Assembly: GCA_003254925.1 (NCBI GenBank)
Contig: QANZ01049214.1
Span: forward strand, 224,471-288,470
Source of the DNA: Chamaecrista fasciculata
Lineage: Eukaryota > Streptophyta > Magnoliopsida > Fabales > Fabaceae
Direction: 5' to 3'
Length of the DNA stretch: 64,000 nt
The notes under the pieces were generated by a model, which saw only the letters and a program-made list of their open reading frames with translations, was not told where the DNA came from and ran no database searches. Shown in pieces: positions 13,201 through 25,100 of the stretch. Position 1 is the stretch's first letter. Each line of letters begins with the position of its first letter. The translations under genes and the position numbers were made by a program.

Positions 13201-14384
13201 CCTTTTGGGCCTATCTTGAAAAGTTACTAATGTTGGGGGACTAAAATGACATAGTTAGTTTCCTCAATACTTAATCACCTACCAAGTACAGGCATTCGCA
13301 ATTATAATGATCATGAAAATGAGAAATTCAGTTAACTTACTAGCAAGTGCATTATAGAAGTCTCGCCCAAGGAAACTGAAGCCTACACTGATTCCGGTGG
13401 TAGCTAAAGTCAGAACAAAAACACCAGCAAGCTGTAATCTAGCTGGAACTTTGTCATCTGAAGACCAATAAGGAGCTGCCACTTTCCAAAACCTTCTAAA
13501 AAGTGTTTGCAAATCCTGACCATTATTCTGCTGCTGCTGTTGCTGCACTTTCAACACATTCTCCCACTTCTTAACTCTATTCTCAATCAATTCAATTACA
13601 AATCACAAAGCACCAAGAATAAAATTGCACTATTTAAATGTCTTCTAAATTGTAGGCGTTTCAGTCCCAATAATTTTCCTCAAACAAGTGACATATATGA
13701 CCAGACCTAACAGAATGCTTACATGGCCGTCATAATCTAAAAGTAGCCATGCAATGGACTTTGTGTGTAATAAGTATGGTCACTATATAATTATTCTGTT
13801 AGGCGAATTTCCAGTTAAACACTTAAAACTCACAGCCAGTTTAACAAATAGAATGATGATTGATGAAAGAGCAAATATATAAATTGATCCTTAAAAGATA
13901 CACGAGTTAATGTCTTAATTGTTTGAAAGTCTAGTAAGTAAACTAAACTTATCTGGGTCTGGTGGCAATGGACTTAGGGACTAAGTTATATTATCTGTGA
14001 TTTTCAACAACTAAAGTGTATAAACTTAACTTTCAGGAATGGAATTGTAAACTTTTATATATTTCAGGCATCAAATTGTATGTTTACTGAACACTGTAAT
14101 TAACTCAAAAAGTAGCAAGAACAGAAGAAAACCTTATCTGGGTCTGGCGGCAATGGTAAAGGCGATGTTGAAGACGAAGAAGAAGAGGAACATCTGATGA
14201 TGTTGTTCCAATTCCTCCTGCTGCGAGGCTTGTTTGTAACAACAGTATTCAAAATGGGCACTTCAGAAAATGGAGTGAAAGCACGAAACCGAACATGAAA
14301 ATGAAGACGATGGTAGAATGGAGTGGTGGGTTTACAAGCGAAGGCGCAAGAAAGTGGGTGAGGTTGTTGAGTATGCAAAATCAT
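7297..14384 (-). CDS. ABCD2: ABC transporter D family member 2-like, chloroplast-targeted half transporter
   Basis: This is a half-size ABC transporter of the ALDP/SbmA-BacA-like subfamily that plants direct to plastids; its substrate is not settled. Exons in coding order: 14384-14133, 13581-13341, 12974-12907, 12357-12031, 11894-11730, 10968-10740, 10081-9840, 9763-9472, 8970-8702, 7485-7297. All phases close, giving 757 aa. Residues 1 to about 80 are Ser-rich and basic, as in a transit peptide. The membrane domain follows ([61 protein letters not shown]). The nucleotide-binding domain has Walker [10 protein letters not shown], signature [13 protein letters not shown] and Walker [14 protein letters not shown], then the switch His in SIGHR. 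Exon 2 carries a poly-Gln stretch. The long last intron (7486-8701) holds two fold-back elements, and the final 62 residues are easily missed. The acceptor of exon 2 is the least certain junction. Confidence 0.93.
7757..7990. mobile_element. Fold-back MITE-like element in ABCD2 intron 9
   Basis: The left arm reads tagtccttgaatatg and atttagtccatgaatattgg. The right arm answers with atccaaagactaaatagtaattttgg and ends near gaagtgaaaag. A central aactatttag/ctaaataattgat pairing forms the loop. It belongs to the repeated tttagtccctgaat family found throughout this window. No clear target-site duplication was seen. Confidence 0.55.
8335..8578. mobile_element. Palindromic MITE with GAGAAAAC ends in ABCD2 intron 9
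   Basis: The 244-bp element starts gagaaaacttattttttt and ends with its complement aaaaataagttttctc. Inside are the paired strings tttagtccttaaattt and aaattcaggggctgaaa. It shares its terminal GAGAAAAC with the elements at 33685 and 40929. I could not find an exact target-site duplication. Confidence 0.65.
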
Positions 14385-14694
14385 TTTTTGATTTTCGTTT
14401 CTTTCTGGGATTTCTTATTTTTGGTCCAAAGCAAAAGCTAAGCTATATATATATATACATACATACATCATCGTTTCTTTCTTCACCTGAGTATCTATCT
14501 AATTCTAATCAAAGCATTTTTCTCATCCTCCTCTTCTGTTAAGAAAACAACTTTCAATAAATTGATTTCTAGTTTTTTTGTGGGTTGCGGTGAGTTTGCT
14601 CTGTGAAGACGAAAATTTGGGAGCCACATAGATTATTGAAGAATTATCCGTACGGTAGAATTGCTTGCGATCCACAATCTGCCACGTAAGGTGG

Positions 14695-14738
<44 letters not shown>

Positions 14739-14740
14739 TA
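14385..14740. other. ABCD2 upstream region with (AAT)n microsatellite
   Basis: This is the presumed 5' leader and promoter of the ABCD2 gene. It contains a short (AT)n/ATAC run near 14444-14470 and a (AAT)n microsatellite at about 14697-14738. No coding evidence was seen. A small minus-strand reading frame here is mostly the poly-Leu translation of the microsatellite. Confidence 0.5.
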
Positions 14741-15073
14741 GGATAAATTACACTTTGGTACCCTGTTCTTTCAAAAGTGACACTATGTAACCCTGTTCTT
14801 TGCACCATTAACATTTTGGTATCATTTTCTTTCAAAAGTGACATCTTGATATCATGTTATTTGCATCGTTAACACTTTGGTACCATAAAAAAGATAGAGC
14901 AGGGTAACAAATCGTGAAAGAATAAGATACCAAAGTGAAATTAGTCCATAAAATAGGGTACAAAAATGTTAACGGTGCAAAGAACAGAATACCAAAGTAT
15001 CACTTTTGAAAGAACATGGTACCAAAGTAAAATCAGTTCATAAAACATGGTACCAAAGTGTAATTTATCTTTG
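14741..15073. mobile_element. Fold-back MITE, ends ataaattacactttggtacc
   Basis: The left end ggataaattacactttggta is matched at the right end by taccaaagtgtaatttatct. Between them the strings gttctttcaaaagtgacac and cacttttgaaagaacatggt pair as well. The element is therefore almost entirely self-complementary over about 330 bp. It abuts the (AAT)n microsatellite. Confidence 0.7.
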
Positions 15074-15104
15074 GGGTAAGTTGCGATCTAGCAATTCATC
15101 TTCT

Positions 15105-15640
15105 TTTTTGCATTTTTAGCAACCGGACTGGTCATTAACCCGGTGAAAGGCTCGGGTCACTGGTTCAATGGTTCAACCGCTGGGTCACTGGTTCAAACGG
15201 TTGAGCCGTTTACTTAAAAAATACATTTTTAAATATACATATTCATTAAATACACATTAATATCTTACAATAATTTAAATATAAAGTAAAAATTAAACAC
15301 TTTAGTACCTTTTAGAGTTATTTTGCAATTTTAACCATAACAAGTTTTGTAAAAATTACATATTGACCCCAATTTTTTTTTAAAGTTTTCATTTTAGTCC
15401 CTAGATAATATGTATCGAGGGACTAATTTGTAATTTTTTGAACATTTTTTAGGGTCAATATGTAATTTTTCAAACTTTGACGGGTCAAACCGGTTCACGG
15501 TTCACCGGTCTATCGGTTCAACCACCGGTAACTGGCCGGGTCAACTGCATAAACGGTATTTTTTTTTTCCGGACCGGTCTGGTGTTCGGTTTACCGGTTG
15601 AACCGCCCGGTCCGGTCCGGTTTTTTATACTATGATTTTT
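15105..15640. repeat. CCGGTT-rich inverted repeat
   Basis: This block stands out as GC-richer than its surroundings. The left part reads aaccggactggtc and gggtcactggttcaatggtt. The right part reads gtaactggccgggtcaac and accgcccggtccggtccggt. The two arms are imperfect complements around an AT-rich centre. I take it for a non-autonomous DNA element. Exact ends and a target-site duplication are not clear. Confidence 0.5.
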
Positions 15641-16270
15641 GGTCATATATCTTTCCCTAAAGTTTCACTCCATGGTCCCAAAGATTGAATGTGACCATTT
15701 CTTTCTCGTTTCAAGTCTGATTATAACGAGTTTGAAGATACATGTTGCTCTTGGCGAATCGTTTCTTTGTCCAGTTTGAGCTATAAGCAGACAAGGTTAA
15801 ATTGAATTCTAAAAAGTGGGTCGCTCGTTTCATAGTCAAACGAGCAAAATTGATCATAACTCTCTCGTTTCAAGTCCGATTGCGACGAGTTCGGAGCTAC
15901 AGGTTAAATTGGTCCCGAAAGTAATTTTCCATAATTTTTTAATTTTTGGTTATAGAATCACTTTCAGGTCCAATTTAACTTCATTTGTTGAGGATCCCAA
16001 CTGGACAAATTAACTATTCGTTAAGAGTAACACATGACTCTAGACTCATCACGAGTTTTATGACCAACTTTTTTTTTTTTACTATGAAACAAGTGACCTA
16101 CTTTTGGAGCCTAATTTGACCTTGTTTGTTGAAATTTCAACCGGATACATAAACTATTCGTTAAGACCAATTCTGGCTTTGAACTTGTTGTAGTTAGACT
16201 TAATACGAGATAGATATGACCATATTTAGTTGTTGAGATCAAAGAGTGAAATTTTTTGAAGAAAATATAG
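15640..16270. repeat. Dispersed repeat (ctcgtttcaagt family)
   Basis: It contains several diverged internal copies of ctcgtttcaagtctgattataacgag-type sequence plus inverted counterparts near 16100-16260. A related block lies at about 43095-43615, with the same catttcaagttt and acgag elements. It is probably a decayed mobile element. No protein was seen. Confidence 0.45.
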
Positions 16271-16297
16271 GATCAAAATCACAAGATAAAAGATTAG

Positions 16298-16928
16298 TAG
16301 GGCTGTTCAAATCCAATCCAATCCAAACTCAACCGATCAATCCAATCCAAACCGATCAAAATCGACCAAAACCAATCATCTAATTGGTTGAATTGGATTG
16401 AAAATGATGAAAACCGATTAGTTCGGTTCGGATGGTTTTGAAAACCAAAAACCGACCGAACCAAACCGAACTATATTAATAATTTAATTAAATATTATTT
16501 ATATTATATTAAATAAAAAACATCCCTATCTCTGAACTTAATTTCTTCATTTTTTTATTTTCCCTTATTTAGTCGTCCCTCCCACTCAAATTTAGTCACT
16601 TTTTATTTCACAATTCATAATTTTACACTTCATCCTTCCTTCATCACTTCATCTTCAATCTTTATCCTTCATCACAATTTACAGTTTCTAATCTTTTCTT
16701 ATATTTTCTAGATTTTTATATATTTTGTATTTTTTAGATTTTTAACTTAATGAATATATAGAAAACCGATTAACCGATCCAATCCAAACCGATTAAAGTC
16801 GGTTTGGATTGGTTCGGTTGACCTAAAATGACTGGATTGATTGGATGGCTTTAGTTGTCATCCAATTTGTTCGGTTCGGTTGAAAAAAAATGTCAAAACC
16901 GATCCAAACCGAAGTTTGAACACCCCTA
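16298..16928. mobile_element. hAT-type non-autonomous element with 8-bp target-site duplication
   Basis: The left terminus is TAGGGCTGTTCAAA and the right terminus is TTTGAACACCCCTA, so the inverted repeats match except at two positions. Directly outside, aagattag occurs at 16290-16297 and again at 16929-16936, an exact 8-bp duplication. The interior is made of ccaatccaaaccgat-type inverted strings with an AT-rich core and no transposase. The 8-bp duplication and the TAGGGNTGTTCAAA end are as known for plant hAT elements. Confidence 0.88.
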
Positions 16929-17672
16929 AAGATTAGGTTGTAATTCATCCTAAAAATGAAAGACCAAAATTACAGTTTGGCCTAAATAATAATAGTGTGT
17001 GTGTTTTTCCATAAAGCTTCCTTTTTTGAATTTCTAATATGGATTTAAGCATTAGTGTCATTTTATCAGAAGTAACTAAGTAATAACCTTTAGTTTTGAC
17101 TATTCCACAGATTCAGCAACAGTCTAACAACTCTAAAAGTGATTCTTAGGAATGATAGAGTGTTACTGTGAGAGATGAGATATGAAAGGCGAGAGAAACT
17201 GAACATAGAAAATAGTTTAATGTCTAAGATTTTTTTTATTTATGTTTTCTATAAAAACTTTATGCATTTATTAATGTGGAATTTTAAATGCTAAGTTTGC
17301 TTATGTTGTTGGCCTTGCTCTTCATGGAGAAAATGGATGATGGCAGAAAGAGAACAAGGTATTTTGTTACCTACCACTCAAGAATTGAAAGTTTCTTCGA
17401 GAAATTAAAAAATTACACACATATATATATATATACTAGAGCCTTTGCGTGCCCTAACGGACACGCAAATATGTATGTAAAATAAATGAGGGACTAAATC
17501 GTTAACTCAGTAAAAAAGAAGGGATCAAATAATAATTTTTCTCTTATTATTAATTTTGTACTATAGTTTTAAAATGTGGACGACTAGAAAAGGGTGGAGC
17601 CATATAATATAAGATATATAAGAGTGTGTGGGTGTGTGACTTAATTTTATGCACCACTTTTAATTTTGATAG

Positions 17673-17905
17673 GGATATCAGTTCTGGAGTCGAGCAGACT
17701 CAAATGGCTACTTCACAATTAAGAATGTTGTACCTGGGGAGTGGGGACTATAACTTGTATGCATGGGTTCCTGGATTTATTGGTGATTATACATATAATG
17801 CTATAATTAGTATCAAATCAGGTATATACAAGATATAATATATATATATATATATAAGATATAGTCCTCCAAGAAATGGTTCTACCATTTGGTAGATTGT
17901 TGTCC
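17673..17905 (+). pseudogene. Rhamnogalacturonate lyase (PL4) exon remnant, frameshifted
   Basis: After an acceptor-like tgatag, the sequence reads GYQFWSRADSNGYFTIKNVV, then PGEWGL and a stop in the same frame. A shift of frame then gives DYNLYAWVPGFIGDYTYNAI and ISIKSG, followed by a donor-like tcag|gtatat at 17821/17822. Intact PL4 lyases read through here (FTIKN.. PG.YNLYAWVPGFIGDY). The break is a 7-base insertion that looks like a tandem copy of gtgggga/ctgggga at about 17733-17746. Beyond the short AT-rich intron, about 17866-17893 reads PPRNGSTIW and then a stop, matching the next conserved block. The rest of the gene is not in the neighbourhood. It is a gene fragment and not functional. 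Confidence 0.85.
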
Positions 17906-18104
17906 TAACAAGTTATGTATGACTAACGCTCTGGATTTTTACCAAGAAGTTATGTATGACTATCTTCGTCTAGAAAGGCCACCTAGTACTAGTACTCCCA
18001 GAAATTTGTGTCTCTCCTTCTAGTGCTTAATATAAATAAATGATTTCTTAGCTACAGATCGAACATAAATTCATTCATATAGTCGTTTTAATCTTCATAT
18101 ATAT

Positions 18105-18510
18105 AAAAAATAAACATATAATTTAGTCCCTAAATAGTACACGAGTTTTAAAAGTCATATATAGAGATAATAATATTAACTAATTTGCGAAAATTAGATC
18201 CTCTAGAATTCTTTGTATTTGAGCTATTTTTAACCGTCCGATTTCCTACTTGCCGTTGAGATCTTCACATGTGGTGAGCTCATTTAACAAAACGCACGGT
18301 TTCATGGTTTTTGTTTGCTAGGCAATCCTAAACAGAAGATTGCAGAAAGCATCTGATTACATAGAATCCGAGTCCCTAATTTGCAAGAACAAAAAACTTT
18401 AAATATATTCTCATGACTTGTTAGAGATCAAAAAAATAAAAATTAAATTTTTAGATATTGAATTATGAACTCATATATTTAGGGACTAATTTTATATGTT
18501 TATTTATAAA
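18105..18510. mobile_element. Fold-back element with tttagtccctaaat ends
   Basis: The left end is aaataaacatataatttagtccctaaa and the right end is tttagggactaattttatatgtttattt, about 400 bp apart. They are near-perfect complements (each is described here by its core). The interior is unique AT-rich sequence with no reading frame of note. I did not find a target-site duplication. Confidence 0.6.
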
Positions 18511-19019
18511 TATATAGTAGTGCAATAGGTGGCGTGGAAGATCAAATATTCATCAAAATTTCCTTAATTCCATTACCAATCAAAACAAAAAGAACAACTG
18601 GATTCTGTAGTCGCTAAATCTCTTGATGTACGTACATTTTTGAATTTTTGTGGGATAGAAGATATTCATTCTCAGATCGATGTTGAATATATATAAGAAT
18701 TGATTTCAACATATATAAAACTGATTATCTTATTGCACGAGAATGAGTACATCAGACAAATTATGTATTTGTTCCAAAAGCACAAAACTGCGCGCCTAAT
18801 TAACAAACTTCGACCTCATTACATGGTACATGTATTTATTAATTTATGAAAAAATAAAAGGATATGTATATCTAAAAATAACATTGTCACTCATAAGTCA
18901 TAAACAAAAGCAAACCATTGTAATAAGTTGAGTAAATCGATACAAACACTAAGAAACTCTCTCAATGTTATTTTCTTTTATAGATGAGATCACTCTATGT
19001 CCATTGAAATAGAAGTTAA

Positions 19020-20519
19020 CTAAGAGGTTGGCTTCAACGTGTTGCCAATGTCAATGACAAAGCGATACTTGACATCAGCTTTGAGAAGGCGCTCCATTGC
19101 AGTGTTGACATAATCCATGGAAATAACTTCAATCTCTGGTTTTACATTGTGTTTGGCAGCAAAATCTATCATTTCTTGTGTCTCCTTCATCCCCCCAATG
19201 CCACTCCCTGCTACTATCTTTCTTCCTGCACCCATTTTATTAATTAATTGTACGTTGGAATCACACAACTTGTTTAATTAGTTGTTTTTAAGCTTCAATA
19301 ATTAGTTCAATGTATATATATATATATCCAATAATTGCATTGCAGCAAATATATATAATCAAGCTAGCTAGATATGATCATATTAATCAATTAAACGTAC
19401 CCGAGAGTAAAGGGAAGGCAGGCAGCTCGAGAGGCTCTGCAGGTACTCCAACCAATACAAGTTTGCCATTAGTCTTCAACAGACCAATCAAAGGCAACAG
19501 GGGATGCAGTGCAGAGACTGTGTCAATGATGCCATCCATGCTGCCCATTGCACCCTGCATCTGATGTTGGTCACGGCTAACCACAAAGGAATCAGCTCCC
19601 AAATATTGAATGGCTTCATTCTTCTTGTGAGGAGAAGTACTGATGACAGTGACCTTAGCCCCAAGAGCTTTAGCAAACTTGACAGCCATATGGCCAAGCC
19701 CACCAAGACCCACCACACCAATGTGAAGGCCAGGCTTGTCTAGACCAAAATATCTGAGAGGGCTATACACAGTGATGCCAGCACAAAGCAGAGGAGCTGC
19801 AGCATCAAGAGGCAATTCTTCTGGAATGCGGACCGCAAAGTGCTGGTCCACAACCATGGAGTCAGAGTAGCCTCCGTATGTGATGCTGCCATCAACATCC
19901 TTACCACTGTAAGTTAGAATCAACTGTGAGCAATAGTTCTCTAGATTGTCAGAACAATTCTGACACGAGTGGCAGGACCCCACAATGCATCCAACACCAA
20001 CCTTGTCACCCACTTTGAACTTCTCTACCTTGTTTCCTACTTCTGTTACTATGCCAGCAATCTCATGCCTGTATATATGATATAGGTGCAGTTAGTTAAT
20101 TAGGATCCTTACTTATTAGGACCAATTAGAAACAAAAGAATTTCATTCATTTTCAACCTTGAGAAGAGAGAGGTTAAGAACGTACCCAGGTACTAGTGGA
20201 TAGACGGAGGTGCCCCATTCATTTTTTAGCATGTGAAGATCAGAGTGACATATTCCACAATATAACACTTTAAATCTCACATCTTTTTCTCTAGTTTCCC
20301 TGATGACACAGAATTATTATAATGGATGAATATATATAAATGATCGATCTATATAAATAAATGACATGAATATATATAATATATAATGGATAGAATAAAT
20401 AATTGTAAGAACCTTCGAGAGAAAGTGAAAGGGGAGAGTATGCCAGATGTGTCCCTGGCTGCCCATCCAAAGGCCTTCCTGGGATGCTCAAACTCAGGCG
20501 GTGTCTGTGATGATGCCAT
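19020..20519 (-). CDS. Cinnamyl alcohol dehydrogenase family (probable mannitol/8-hydroxygeraniol dehydrogenase-like)
   Basis: This is a medium-chain zinc alcohol dehydrogenase that reduces phenylpropenyl or monoterpenoid aldehydes with NADPH; the exact substrate cannot be read from sequence. Exons in coding order: 20519-20413, 20299-20186, 20068-19401, 19225-19020, giving 364 aa, the usual CAD length. Catalytic zinc ligands lie in CGICHSDLH and GHEIAG. The structural zinc site is [21 protein letters not shown], with its four cysteines present. The dinucleotide fold [20 protein letters not shown] is followed by VISTS, where the Ser-Thr-Ser is typical of NADP-specific members. The N-terminus [20 protein letters not shown] and the C-terminus GNTLKPTS are cytosolic. 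It resembles the larger plant CAD subgroup (often labelled mannitol dehydrogenase) more than the lignin-specific CADs; that placement is from memory. Confidence 0.92.
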
Positions 20520-22194
20520 TTTTTGATGTGTAATTATGTTGTTGTTGTGGTTGTAGTATTTGTAGACAATAAATGGAATCACAATTAAGTAGGGGAATTT
20601 CACGGAGCGAGAGATGGAATCGCTAAGAGAGAAAGCAGATGGAGGAATTAAGGGAATTAATGAAGATATGTGATGGAATCACAATTAAGTATGGAAGTAT
20701 TTATAAGTTTTGGGTGGGACTGTGTTCTTCTCTTCACTATTCATTGTGTTGACGTATTTGATGACTCTCGTCTCACGTCACTGGAATCATTAAAATTTAT
20801 AAATGGTACTTGCTTGATTGGCACCACAACTCACAATTGAATTCTGCTCCAAGTCAAATACTCTGTTTGCAGCCGACAACATAGTATATATATGAGGAGT
20901 TACTAATTACTAGTATGAAGCATGGACTTTTATTTAACCACATCGAACATGAATTTATTTGTTAACAGTTGACTTTAACAAATATTAAATGATAGAACAA
21001 GTTTCGTAATTTTTCTATCAAACCAGTTTTTTTTTTTGGCCAACCTATCAAACCAGTTACAATGTGATAATTGGTAAAATTAAAATTTTCACAATATTTT
21101 TAAAATAAAAAATTATTATTGACTATTATATTGTAAATGAATAAAAATCTTGATTTTGATAAATTATATAATTATTATAATAACTTTTTAATATACACCC
21201 CATCTTCCAAAAATGTCACTAATTTGTGATTATTAATTTACTACTATCAAACATCAAATTCAATAATATTTCAGACCTTTTCTTTTTTTTTTTTGGCCTG
21301 ACAGACCTTTTCTTTTGGAAGAGTAACAAAACTTCTTAAATTTTGAAATAGACACCTTGATCGTAACAATAATAATATCAAAAGGCTTTTTATTGAAAGT
21401 ACATAAGAAGTATTTTAAATTTACTTGATTATTTGCAAAATTAAAACTACAAAAAAGAAAAAATATATATCACAATGATTATATGGTAACAGAATGTATA
21501 TGAAGGTGAACATCACTTTAAACAACATAAAAGCAAGGAGTAAATCTTAGAACTACAATTTGTGAGAACTAAATATGTGAGAATTAAATGTTGACTACAA
21601 TATGTGTGAGAATTAAATATGTGAGAACTACAATTTTAGTCCCTGAATCTTAGAACTACAATTTGTAGTCTCTGATTTTAATCACAAATGTTGACTATTT
21701 AGCCATGTGTGAGAACTAAATAGTTGGTATTTGTAAAAAAAGACCAGAAACCAAAAAGTATATCTCTAATCCCATGAATTAAATCGATTTTTTTTTTAAC
21801 AAATTTAAAGACTAAAAACAATCTGACTTTGTTTCAAATTGGATAACCTATAATATAGACCAAGAACAATGAGAGATCTAATAAGGGACACCACAGAAAG
21901 GCAAATGAAAATTAAAATAATATTCTAATACAAGAACCACAATAATTCAGATTCATCTTCTACCCTGAACTCTCTCACTTGTTAGAAGTAGTTACAGAGC
22001 ACCAAGTGTATCATATTGCCCAGAGGAGAATTGCATTTTGCAAGTTAACAACAGTCAGTTAAAGGAAGAATAGATAATAGATTTTTAAACCAAGCATGAT
22101 TCAGATCAGATGATGATATGAATTAATTAACAAACATGACTCAAACCAGTAGGACTCAGAAAGGACTTAAACTAGATTTTTCATGGTAGATCTC
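20520..22194. other. Intergenic: CAD promoter side and HUA1 3' flank
   Basis: No gene is seen. Upstream of the CAD start codon there is a plausible leader and promoter (20520-20900). At about 21546-21680 short blocks recur (cttagaactacaatttgt twice; gtgagaactaaatatgtgag-like twice). A tttagtccctgaat fold-back element covers about 21615-21835. The HUA1 3' UTR probably occupies the last 200-300 bp. Confidence 0.45.
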
Positions 22195-25100
22195 TCATTG
22201 GTGTTCTTGATCATCAGTGTCTTTTGCTTCACCTGTTCCATGTGCCTTCTCCATAACTTCTCCAGGAGGTGGGTGGTCAAACTTGCAGGTTGCCCCAAAC
22301 TTGCAAGTGCCAGTTTTCAAATAATATGGACAGATCACGGAACCCTGTCAAGTTGTATCATTACATATATGTTATATTTGGCTGCTTTCTGAAAAAAAAA
22401 GAGTGAACCTACTTTTTAGTCCTTAAATTTGTCCCACAAATATTGATTTAGTCCCTGAATATTGAAAATACACTTTTTGGTCCTTCACTTTTTTATAAAC
22501 ATCAACTATTTAGTCTCTACAAATAATGTTTCACAGTTCCAGGGACCAAAAAAATATATTTTTAGTATCCAGTGATTAAATTTTAGTTTTGAGAAAAATT
22601 CAGGGACTAAAAAGTATATATATATTTATAAAAATCAGACTTTTGATGTCAAATTATTAAAAATGAGATATCTCGAAGAAATATGAAATTCGAAGCCAAT
22701 TACTACTTTGTATTCTGAATGAGGATTTTTTCCAAAAGAAAACTAATTTTTCTGCTTCTGATTATTAGAGGAAAATTTCTAAATACTTTCTGTTGCAACA
22801 GAAAAATAGATACTACAATCATTTAACGATTTAAAAGCAGTTTATGTCTTTGACTAGACACAAAAGACCAAACAAATCAGTATTGTTTATGAATCTTGTT
22901 CTCTTCTACAGCAAGGCAAGGCCAACGCCAAAAAGATATCTCAACTACATCATGGTTCCTTTATTGTTGTAAAAAACAGGAGACTATTTAAATCCTCTAC
23001 AAAAGGACTATAAGTAACTTAAATAGCATTATTCCATGTGACTTCTGAAATCTGAAACAATTGAATCTTCAAACTTAATCTCATCAATCTCGGAGAAGGA
23101 CTAGCAGTTTTGTGATTATCCTTTTAAACAAAGTTATTCTGAGGATACTATGGAAAATTAGAAATGAGGCAAGAATTCATACAAATGCATGCTAAGAAGT
23201 AAGAAGAAAAGCTATTGCCCTAGTTAAAGGTCAGAAAAAAGAAAAAAAAAAAAAAAACCTTNAAAAAAAAAAAAAAAAAAACCTTTAGTGTCTGAGCACA
23301 ATTTGAAGAGTTGCATTGTATCTGATATCGACAAGCAGCATGTTTATGTTAAAACTTTTACCTCTCTCCTTGGTAATCCAGCAAGAGTGAGTTTAACAGC
23401 TTGTTGTGCAGCAAAACTTGACAGTGATGGCGCTGAGCGGTCAATGGGGTGATGGAACCTGCATCTTTCCCCAAATTTACAATCTCCAGTCTTCATATAG
23501 AACTACAAAATTGAAGACCATAATATAAAAAGGTTAATGGACATTAACTCATTATTTGAGAAAAAAATTAAAATGGAAAGAACGAGAGGCAAAACCAATA
23601 AGGAAGGGAAATGGGGAAATATAGAACATGAGTTTTGTTCTCTCTTGGTTAAGATGTCATATAAATGGGAGAAAAGAAAATGAAATAAAATTTGAAAGTT
23701 TCATGCTCACTGGAGTTAAAAACTAAAGATCAAAATCCAATAAGACTGGCATATAAGAAATGTACTTACGTCACATTCTATCTCTCCAGGTCGTTGAGGA
23801 TAGACTGCTTGTCCTATTCCCATCTGGGACAGTAAAACAATTCGCATGCATCAACTTTTGAGTGATTTTATAACCATAATAATATCTCATTAAAACCGAA
23901 GTATCTCCAGAATTGAAGAACAATCTATACTTTCTCCAGTAAGTAATAATGGAGAAAATGACACTATCAAGGAGTGAATCACAATCAGAAAATGAGGATG
24001 ACAGGCAGCAAAGATTTAAATAGGTTACATCCAATAAACAAAATTATGTATTACAGCCACAAAATAACCACAGTTAATTTCTTGATATTTAGATAGAACA
24101 ATAATACATCATACGTCATGCAAACAGATAATTTTGCTTCTGCACTATCTTCAATTTTAGAGTGTAAGGAGAAAAATGAAGAATAGGATCACCACTAGTA
24201 ATGCTAATTCATTTAAATTATGATACGCAGACACTACATCCCAGGTTCTTGTACTGACTTCCTGTATTGGAAAATAAACATATTATCCAAGAGACTCCAG
24301 GCTATGCCAAAGTCAACTTTGTCCTATTTGCAAGCTATAACTAGATTGATATGAGAGACATAACATCCAAAAAATAGAAGCATATCCATGCTTTATAAAT
24401 AGCAAACATCTTAACAAGAATTCAGCTGCACTTTTAGACCCAATTTCCAGCCCATATTTTACAGCTTTTTATAAGCATGGCTTTCTAAAAAGTTATATTA
24501 TATTATATTATGACCCCAGCTCCCGGTCCCTATACTGTATAAGCCTTTTATTTTAACGTTTTGTTTAAACATGCCTGGGAAAATACAAGAATCAGTACAA
24601 TAACAACTTCCAAATTACCGTTGCATTTGACAATTGATAAATTGATGCAGCTGGATTAACAATTCCCATGTTAAGATTAGCTCCAAACGCAGCAGCTGAT
24701 GGATTAATTACTGCACCAAATTTAAAGTTATATAACATGGAAGTTCATAAAACATAGAGATTATTGACAACCAACATTGCAAACATACCACTCCAGTCAG
24801 GATGATTGTAACGGCATGTAGCACCATATTTGCAACTGAATCATATGAATGAAGAAAATTAAGGACCTTTAATCCATTAAAATTTTATACTTCTACTAAA
24901 TTCCCAGGAAGAGATAATTTACCTGCCAGTTTTCATATAGAATGGACAATCCACTTGACCCTGTCAGAAGAATTTTGTACAAAATTTTTCAATAGATGAA
25001 GCCAATAAAGTAGTAAATGTGTAAAACGTGCACTTGACAGATATCCTTAGATATAAAGTGTTATAAACAAACACAAATTGAAGATAATTTTATGTTTTTT

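Noticed and set aside
17288..17485. 65-codon plus-strand frame starting MLSLLMLLALLF
   Set aside because: It is hydrophobic by composition only. An alternative frame (NAKFAYVVGLALHGENG) hints at an old fragment, but I could not assign it.
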